DNA of 12,561 nucleotides from JAKEGN01 sp964465665 (GTDB lineage: Bacteria > Pseudomonadota > Gammaproteobacteria > Steroidobacterales > Woeseiaceae): the NCBI GenBank assembly GCA_964465665.1, contig CAYXKM010000187.1, positions 1 to 12,561 on the forward strand. Direction: 5' to 3'. A program made the position numbers and the translations under genes. Positions 5,496 through 12,561 of the stretch are shown here, in pieces; within the stretch, counting starts at the first letter, position 1, and every line of letters begins with the position of its first letter. Under the pieces are notes generated by a model, which worked only from the letters and a program-made list of their open reading frames with translations, made no database searches and had not been told where the DNA came from.

Positions 5496-7421
5496 TTAGT
5501 GTTCGCTTGCGGGGCCGCCGATGGGCACCGGGCCCTCGGAAACTGCCGGTTTCTTTCCGCCTTTGGTTGTCAGCCTGTCATCCGGGTCCTCCCAATCCTC
5601 CGGTGGACTCGGTTCACGTCCTTCCATGATGTCCTTGATCTGTGCCTGATCGATGGTCTCGTACTTCATCAGGGCTTTGGCCATGACCTGCAGCTTGTCT
5701 TCATTCTGCTTAAGTATCTTGCGCGCGCGCTCGTAATTGCGGTCGATGATCGAACGCACTTCCTCATCGATCGTGTGCACGGTGACGTCAGACACCTGTT
5801 TGTGCTGGGTCACGGACCTGCCAAGGAATACCTCGCCATCGTCCTCGCTGTAGGTCAGTGGACCGAGGCGCTCCGACAATCCCCACTTCGTGACCATGTT
5901 GCGTGCAATTTCGGTTGCACGTTCGATGTCATTCGATGCGCCCGTGGTGACGCCGTTGGCCCCCAAAGTCATTTCCTCGGCAATGCGACCGCCGAACAAG
6001 GTCGAAATATTGCTCTCCAGGGTTTCCTTGGAAATACTGTACTTGTCCTCTTCCGGCAGGTACATGGTAACGCCCAGTGCGCGCCCGCGCGGGATGATCG
6101 TGACCTTGTAAACCGGGTCGTGGCTCGGCACGCAATATCCGACGATGGCATGCCCTGCCTCGTGGTAAGCAGTGTTCAGTTTCTCCTTTTCGCTCATGAC
6201 CATGGAACGGCGTTCCGTTCCCATCATGATCTTGTCCTTGGCTTTTTCGAATTCCTCCATGCTGACGACGCGCTTGTTCGCGCGAGCGGCAAACAGGGCA
6301 GCTTCGTTCACCAGGTTGGCGAGGTCGGCGCCGGAAAATCCCGGAGTACCGCGCGCAATGACGCCCGGCTGCACATCCTCGTCCAGCGGCACTTTGCGCA
6401 TATGCACTTTCAGGATCTGCTCGCGACCACGGATGTCCGGTAATGGCACGACGACCTGCCGGTCGAAGCGCCCGGGCCGAAGCAACGCGGGATCCAGCAC
6501 GTCGGGACGGTTGGTAGCGGCAATGACGATTATCCCTTCGTTGCCCTCGAATCCGTCCATCTCGACCAGCATCTGGTTCAACGTCTGCTCTCGTTCATCA
6601 TGGCCGCCACCGAGGCCGGCTCCACGATGTCGTCCGACCGCATCGAGTTCATCGATGAAAATTATGCACGGAGCCTGCTTCTTCGCCTGATCGAACATGT
6701 CGCGCACACGGGATGCGCCTACTCCAACGAACATCTCGACAAAGTCGGATCCCGAGATGGTAAAGAACGGTACCTTTGCTTCGCCGGCGATCGCTTTGGC
6801 CAGCAAAGTCTTGCCGGTACCCGGCGGGCCGACCATCAGCACGCCCTTCGGAATCTTTCCGCCAAGCCGCTGGAATTTGCTCGGGTCCTTCAGGAAGTCA
6901 ACAATCTCCGCAACCTCGGCTTTCGCTTCTTCCACGCCGGCCACGTCCGCGAACGAAACACCGACCTGGTCTTCGCCGAGCAGCCTCGCCTTGCTTTTGC
7001 CAAAGGACATTGCACCACGACCGCCGCCGCCACCCTGCATCTGGCGCATGAAATAAATCCAGACGCCAATCAGGAGCAGAATCGGGAATGAGCTGATCAG
7101 GAGCTGGCCAATCAGGCTTTGCGATTCCGGCTCCTGTGCGGTGAACTGCACCCCGTTGTCTTCAAGAATACCGATCAGCGTGTTGTTGTCCGTTTCCGGG
7201 CTGATCGCGTAGTACTCGAGCGGCGTGCGGCTGCCGTAGCTGATTTTCTCGCCGTCGAACTCCGCACGCTGAACGTTGCCGGAACGAACCTCGCGGAGAA
7301 ACTCCGAGTAATCCTGCCGTTGAGGCGCCGCGCCGCTGACGCCGCTGAGTCCTTGCACCACGGACAGCAGCACGACGATGATGACGACGAATACGAGTAT
7401 GTTCTTGGTTAAATCATTCAC
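5496..7421 (-). CDS. ftsH: ATP-dependent zinc metalloprotease FtsH
   Basis: FtsH is a hexameric inner-membrane AAA+ protease that degrades unassembled membrane proteins and regulators (in E. coli, sigma-32 and LpxC). Of its 641 residues, 8-27 and about 103-125 are membrane helices flanking a small periplasmic domain, followed by a Gly-rich linker (QGGGGGRG). Walker A is GPPGTGKT (198-205), Walker B IIFIDELD (253-260) and the pore motif FVG (231-233). The second region of homology at 301-320 carries arginine fingers R315 and R318. The zinc site is HEAGH (420-424) with D498 as third ligand. The start is GTG at 7421; the nearest GGAG lies about 13 nt upstream, an unusually long spacing, and I see no better in-frame start. 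It is 54 bp from rlmE, its usual partner, across a gap holding an unusual repeat. Confidence 0.98.
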   Translation of the reverse strand: MNDLTKNILVFVVIIVVLLSVVQGLSGVSGAAPQRQDYSEFLREVRSGNVQRAEFDGEKISYGSRTPLEYYAISPETDNNTLIGILEDNGVQFTAQEPESQSLIGQLLISSFPILLLIGVWIYFMRQMQGGGGGRGAMSFGKSKARLLGEDQVGVSFADVAGVEEAKAEVAEIVDFLKDPSKFQRLGGKIPKGVLMVGPPGTGKTLLAKAIAGEAKVPFFTISGSDFVEMFVGVGASRVRDMFDQAKKQAPCIIFIDELDAVGRHRGAGLGGGHDEREQTLNQMLVEMDGFEGNEGIIVIAATNRPDVLDPALLRPGRFDRQVVVPLPDIRGREQILKVHMRKVPLDEDVQPGVIARGTPGFSGADLANLVNEAALFAARANKRVVSMEEFEKAKDKIMMGTERRSMVMSEKEKLNTAYHEAGHAIVGYCVPSHDPVYKVTIIPRGRALGVTMYLPEEDKYSISKETLESNISTLFGGRIAEEMTLGANGVTTGASNDIERATEIARNMVTKWGLSERLGPLTYSEDDGEVFLGRSVTQHKQVSDVTVHTIDEEVRSIIDRNYERARKILKQNEDKLQVMAKALMKYETIDQAQIKDIMEGREPSPPEDWEDPDDRLTTKGGKKPAVSEGPVPIGGPASEH

Positions 7422-7447
7422 AATGGAAATCGTTCTCCGGCAATCGC

Positions 7448-7471
7448 TTAGACTGCGTCTAATGTTTAGAC
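7448..7471. repeat. Alternating inverted hexamers in the ftsH leader
   Basis: The plus strand reads TTAGAC-TGC-GTCTAA-TGT-TTAGAC: three hexamers, each the reverse complement of its neighbour, with 3-base spacers. The middle copy can pair with either flank, so two mutually exclusive 6-bp hairpins or two overlapping dyad operators are possible. It fills much of the rlmE-ftsH gap and ends 26 bp before the ftsH start codon. The repeat is read directly; its function is unknown. Confidence 0.6.
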
Positions 7472-7475
7472 AGTA

Positions 7476-8099
7476 CTACAACCGATAGTTTCTGGCTACC
7501 AGGTAAATCTCACTGCTGCCTGCGCGCGATGCCGCAGGTTTGACTATTTTCACATGCTCAAAGGCGGCGCGAGCTGCCGCCACGATTTCGTCCGTGCCCT
7601 GGCCCTGAAACAACTTGCAAATAAAGACGCCTTTCCTGCGGAGCACCTTTTTCGCCAGGTCCAACGCCAGTTCCGCCAGGTACTGTGCCTTGGGCTGATC
7701 AACCACCTTGTTACCGCTGATATTGGGTGCCATGTCGCTCAATACAAGGTCTGCCTCTTGCTCGCAAAGGCGCTGCAAAAGCTCAGCCAAAACAGCATCT
7801 TCTGTAAAGTCACCCTGGATGAACTCGACCCCGGGTACCGGATCCATCGGCAAAACGTCGACGGCAATGACACGCCCCCGGCCTTTGAGGCGGTGCGCGA
7901 TGTACTGACTCCATCCACCCGGGGCCGCCCCGAGATCGATGCAGGTCATGTCGGGCCGCAATACGCGCTCTTTTTCCAGCATCTGCTCGAGCTTGTAGAC
8001 GGCACGCGACCGCCAGCCATCGCGTCTCGCTTTTTGCACATACGGGTCACGTTCCTGCCGCGAGCGCCAACCGCTGCTGCTGCCTTTCGGTTTGCTCAT
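7476..8099 (-). CDS. rlmE: 23S rRNA (uridine-2552-2'-O-)-methyltransferase
   Basis: RlmE (also called FtsJ or RrmJ) methylates the 2'-OH of U2552 in the A loop of 23S rRNA on the 50S particle, using S-adenosylmethionine. The 207-residue protein has the SAM-binding motif DLGAAPGGWSQ (55-65) and the complete K-D-K-E catalytic tetrad: K36, D122 (in SDMAPN), K162 and E197, each shifted by two from the E. coli numbers I recall (38, 124, 164, 199). The frame is open upstream to 8252, but the ATG at 8099 (MSKPKGSSSGW) matches the family and avoids overlapping yhbY. No clear ribosome-binding site precedes it. It lies 49 bp from the divergent yhbY and upstream of ftsH, a pairing also found in E. coli. 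No recognisable heat-shock (sigma-32) promoter is visible in the gap. Confidence 0.97.
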   Translation of the reverse strand: MSKPKGSSSGWRSRQERDPYVQKARRDGWRSRAVYKLEQMLEKERVLRPDMTCIDLGAAPGGWSQYIAHRLKGRGRVIAVDVLPMDPVPGVEFIQGDFTEDAVLAELLQRLCEQEADLVLSDMAPNISGNKVVDQPKAQYLAELALDLAKKVLRRKGVFICKLFQGQGTDEIVAAARAAFEHVKIVKPAASRAGSSEIYLVARNYRL

Positions 8100-8131
8100 G
8101 TCCGTAACCCGGGCGGGAGATTGCCCGCTGC

Positions 8132-8140
8132 TGCTACAAT
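8132..8140 (+). promoter_or_regulatory. Extended -10 promoter element for yhbY
   Basis: TGCTACAAT is a TG-extended -10 box identical to that proposed for nuoA. No good -35 lies 15-18 nt upstream (the region is GC-rich), which is tolerated for extended -10 promoters. Transcription would start near 8147, only a few bases before the yhbY ATG at 8149, so the message may be nearly leaderless. This agrees with the absence of a ribosome-binding site. Confidence 0.55.
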
Positions 8141-8148
8141 TCGGTGCA

Positions 8149-8448
8149 ATGAAACTACAGGATTCACACAGAAAATTCCTGCGAGGGCGTGGCCATAGCC
8201 TCAAACCCGTGATTACTGTCGGCGATGCGGGGCTCTCCGAATCGCTGCTCAATGAATTCGAGTCGACGATCCGGCATCACGAACTTATCAAAGTCCGGGT
8301 TCGGGCGCCCGACCGGATACAGCGTGACAAACTTATTGAAGACTTGTGTGTCCGTGGTTCGGCATGCCTGGTTTCCCGCATCGGCAATGTTGCGTTGCTA
8401 TACCGCCCTAACGAACTGAAACCGCGCATCGTGCTGCCGACGGCATGA
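8149..8448 (+). CDS. yhbY: CRM-domain RNA-binding protein YhbY (50S assembly factor)
   Basis: YhbY is a single-CRM-domain protein associated with pre-50S ribosomal particles. At 99 residues it is close to the E. coli protein in length. The N-terminus MKLQDSHRKFLRGRGHSLKPVITVGDAGLS is the family signature, with the basic patch RKFLRGRGH; a GxxG-like stretch characteristic of CRM domains is not well preserved by eye (GDAG at 24-27). The C-terminal part includes RDKLIEDLCVRGSACLVSRIGNVALLYR. An in-frame ATG at 8092 would add 19 unrelated residues overlapping rlmE; the ATG at 8149 fits the family and lies right after the extended -10 element. It is the only plus-strand gene, divergent from rlmE and converging on greA with 12 bp between stops, the same layout as in E. 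coli. Confidence 0.95.
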   Translation: MKLQDSHRKFLRGRGHSLKPVITVGDAGLSESLLNEFESTIRHHELIKVRVRAPDRIQRDKLIEDLCVRGSACLVSRIGNVALLYRPNELKPRIVLPTA

Positions 8449-8460
8449 ACACAGGATGCT

Positions 8461-8933
8461 TCATTCGTAGCTCACGCCGACGACTTCGTACTGTTTCTGG
8501 CCACCCGGCGCTGCAAAAGTTACTTCATCGCCTTCATTCTTGCCAATCAGCGCTCGCGCAATTGGCGAGCTGTACGAGATCAATCCGGTCTTGATGTCGG
8601 CTTCGTCTTCTCCGACGATGCGGTAGGTGATTTCCGAGTCATTCTGCAGATCGAGCAACGACACAGTGGAGCCGAAGACGACCTTGCCCTTGGCATCGAT
8701 CGCAGTCACATCGATGATCTGCGTATTGGACAGCTTTGATTCGATTTCCTTGATACGGCCTTCTGCAAATGCTTGCTGCTCCTTGGCCGCGTGATATTCG
8801 GCGTTTTCCTTGAGATCGCCATGTCCACGTGCCTCGGCGATAGCCTGGATGATTCGCGGTCGTTCGATCGATTTAAGATTCTTCAGTTCTTCACGCAGCA
8901 TTTCCGCACCACGTACGGTCATTGGTACCTTTT

Positions 8934-8937
<4 letters not shown>
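8461..8937 (-). CDS. greA: Transcription elongation factor GreA
   Basis: GreA enters the secondary channel of RNA polymerase and stimulates cleavage of backtracked RNA. The 158-residue protein has the standard two domains: an N-terminal coiled coil (about 1-75) whose tip carries D41 and E44 in GHGDLKENAEYH, the acidic residues that help hold the catalytic metal, and a C-terminal FKBP-like domain ending in KQYEVVGVSYE. The start at 8937 overlaps the carB stop as ATGA and has a perfect AGGAGG 7 nt upstream inside carB, so it is probably translated from the carB message. A carA-orf-carB-greA operon has been described in Pseudomonas aeruginosa, as I recall. No terminator hairpin is obvious in the 12-bp gap to yhbY. 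Confidence 0.98.
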
Positions 8938-12158
<3,221 letters not shown>

Positions 12159-12161
12159 GGT

Positions 12162-12206
12162 TCAACGTGACCGGGCAGGCAGGCGAAACTGACATACAAA
12201 GTACAT
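12162..12206 (-). other. Possible Arg-containing leader mini-ORF before carB
   Basis: On the minus strand an ATG at 12206 opens a 14-codon frame, MYFVCQFRLPARSR, ending in TGA at 12164-12162. The stop is in the carB frame and only one codon (ACC) before the carB ATG. Three of 14 codons are arginine (CGC, CGG, CGT), and arginine is an end product of the CarAB pathway. The mini-ORF has only a weak upstream GAG, and a frame this short can occur by chance. Its ATG also overlaps the TATAAT proposed as a -10 box, and the two roles are unlikely to hold on the same transcript. Confidence 0.2.
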
Positions 12207-12233
12207 TATAAAAGTCTCTTAAATATCTGTTTT
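12205..12233 (-). promoter_or_regulatory. AT-rich carA-carB spacer with candidate internal promoter
   Basis: The 86-bp spacer between the carA stop and carB contains a run of A/T quite unlike its surroundings. On the minus strand a perfect TATAAT (12210-12205) follows AAAACA (12233-12228, three of six -35 matches) at 17 nt. The TTTATAA word occurs twice, about 25 bp apart. This could be an internal promoter for carB-greA. AT-rich DNA produces such matches easily, so support is moderate. Confidence 0.35.
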
Positions 12234-12244
12234 ATAAACTTTAT

Positions 12245-12561
12245 TTAGAACGACAAAGCCGTCTTTGTTTGGCTTCGTTTTACGACTTCCATGGCTTTGA
12301 TGAAACGCTCGAATAACCCGATGAGATCCTGAGGGCCCGGGCTCGCTTCCGGGTGCCCCTGGAAGCTGAAGGCCGGCTTGTCGGTGAACGCCATGCCCTG
12401 CAGGCTGCCGTCAAACAGGGAGCGATGTGTCGCCACTACATTTTTCGGTAACGTTTGCTCGTCCACTGCGAAGCCGTGGTTCTGACTGGTAATCAGGACT
12501 TTGCCGGTCTGAAGATCTTTCACGGGATGATTGGCCCCGTGGTGGCCGAACTTCATCTTGA
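12245..12561 (-). CDS. carA: Carbamoyl-phosphate synthase small subunit, C-terminal fragment
   Basis: CarA is the glutamine amidotransferase subunit that releases ammonia for CarB. About 105 C-terminal codons are present; the N-terminus and the catalytic Cys lie beyond the right edge. The fragment begins in the conserved KMKFGHHGANHPV, continues with ITSQNHGFAVDE, and contains the class I amidotransferase His and Glu in SFQGHPEASPGP (His codon at 12355-12353). It ends ALSF at a TAA at 12247-12245. The reading frame runs off the window edge, so the first visible Met is not a start. The adjacent carB supports the assignment. The spacer to carB (86 bp) is longer than I would expect for tightly coupled subunits. 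Confidence 0.97.
   Translation of the reverse strand, partial: KMKFGHHGANHPVKDLQTGKVLITSQNHGFAVDEQTLPKNVVATHRSLFDGSLQGMAFTDKPAFSFQGHPEASPGPQDLIGLFERFIKAMEVVKRSQTKTALSF

Noticed and set aside
5499..6443. Plus-strand open frame (314 codons) opposite the 3' half of ftsH
   Set aside because: It mirrors the conserved FtsH protease domain on the other strand and has no recognisable domain; it is a codon-bias shadow.
8100..8148. Heat-shock (sigma-32) promoter expected for rlmE-ftsH
   Set aside because: No CTTGAA-like -35 paired with a CCCCAT-like -10 is visible in the gap on the minus strand.
12159..12244. An extra protein gene between carA and carB, as recalled for P. aeruginosa
   Set aside because: The spacer is only 86 bp and can hold no more than a 14-codon frame.

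Overview
The window is a compact stretch of housekeeping DNA from a gammaproteobacterium. Eleven complete protein genes, two gene ends and one tRNA fill almost all of it, nearly all on the minus strand. I see no mobile element, CRISPR array, rRNA, prophage or defence gene, and I found no undescribed system. The interesting material is regulatory and lies in the short gaps between genes.

Organism: the order carA-carB-greA, yhbY divergent from rlmE, then ftsH-folP-glmM-tpiA-secG-tRNA-Leu(GAG) is a gammaproteobacterial core neighbourhood. Three points argue against Enterobacterales and Pseudomonas. carAB adjoins greA, unlike in E. coli. nuoC and nuoD are separate genes, whereas both of those groups have a fused nuoCD. 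The nuo operon directly follows the tRNA-Leu gene, as I recall from Xanthomonadales and Legionella-like lineages. I cannot name the genus.

Layout in transcription order on the minus strand (right to left): the carA end (12245-12561), an AT-rich spacer, carB (8934-12158) and greA (8461-8937, 4-bp overlap with carB). yhbY (8149-8448) is the only plus-strand gene; it converges on greA and diverges from rlmE. rlmE (7476-8099) and ftsH (5496-7421) follow, with a hairpin terminator after ftsH. Next come folP (4582-5424) and glmM (3255-4589), overlapping by 8 bp; tpiA (2386-3150) behind a likely promoter of its own; secG (1938-2378); the tRNA-Leu gene (1838-1922); and, behind another likely promoter, nuoA, nuoB, nuoC and the first codons of nuoD.

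Functions: carbamoyl-phosphate synthesis for arginine and pyrimidines (CarAB), transcript rescue (GreA), 50S subunit assembly and 23S rRNA 2'-O-methylation (YhbY, RlmE), membrane proteolysis (FtsH), folate synthesis (FolP), cell-wall amino-sugar supply (GlmM), glycolysis (TpiA), protein export (SecG), leucine decoding, and respiratory complex I (NuoA-D). Key catalytic residues are intact in every enzyme checked, and I saw no frameshifted or truncated gene apart from the two cut by the window ends. No gene-free stretch exceeds 300 bases; the longest is about 200 bp, between the tRNA and nuoA.
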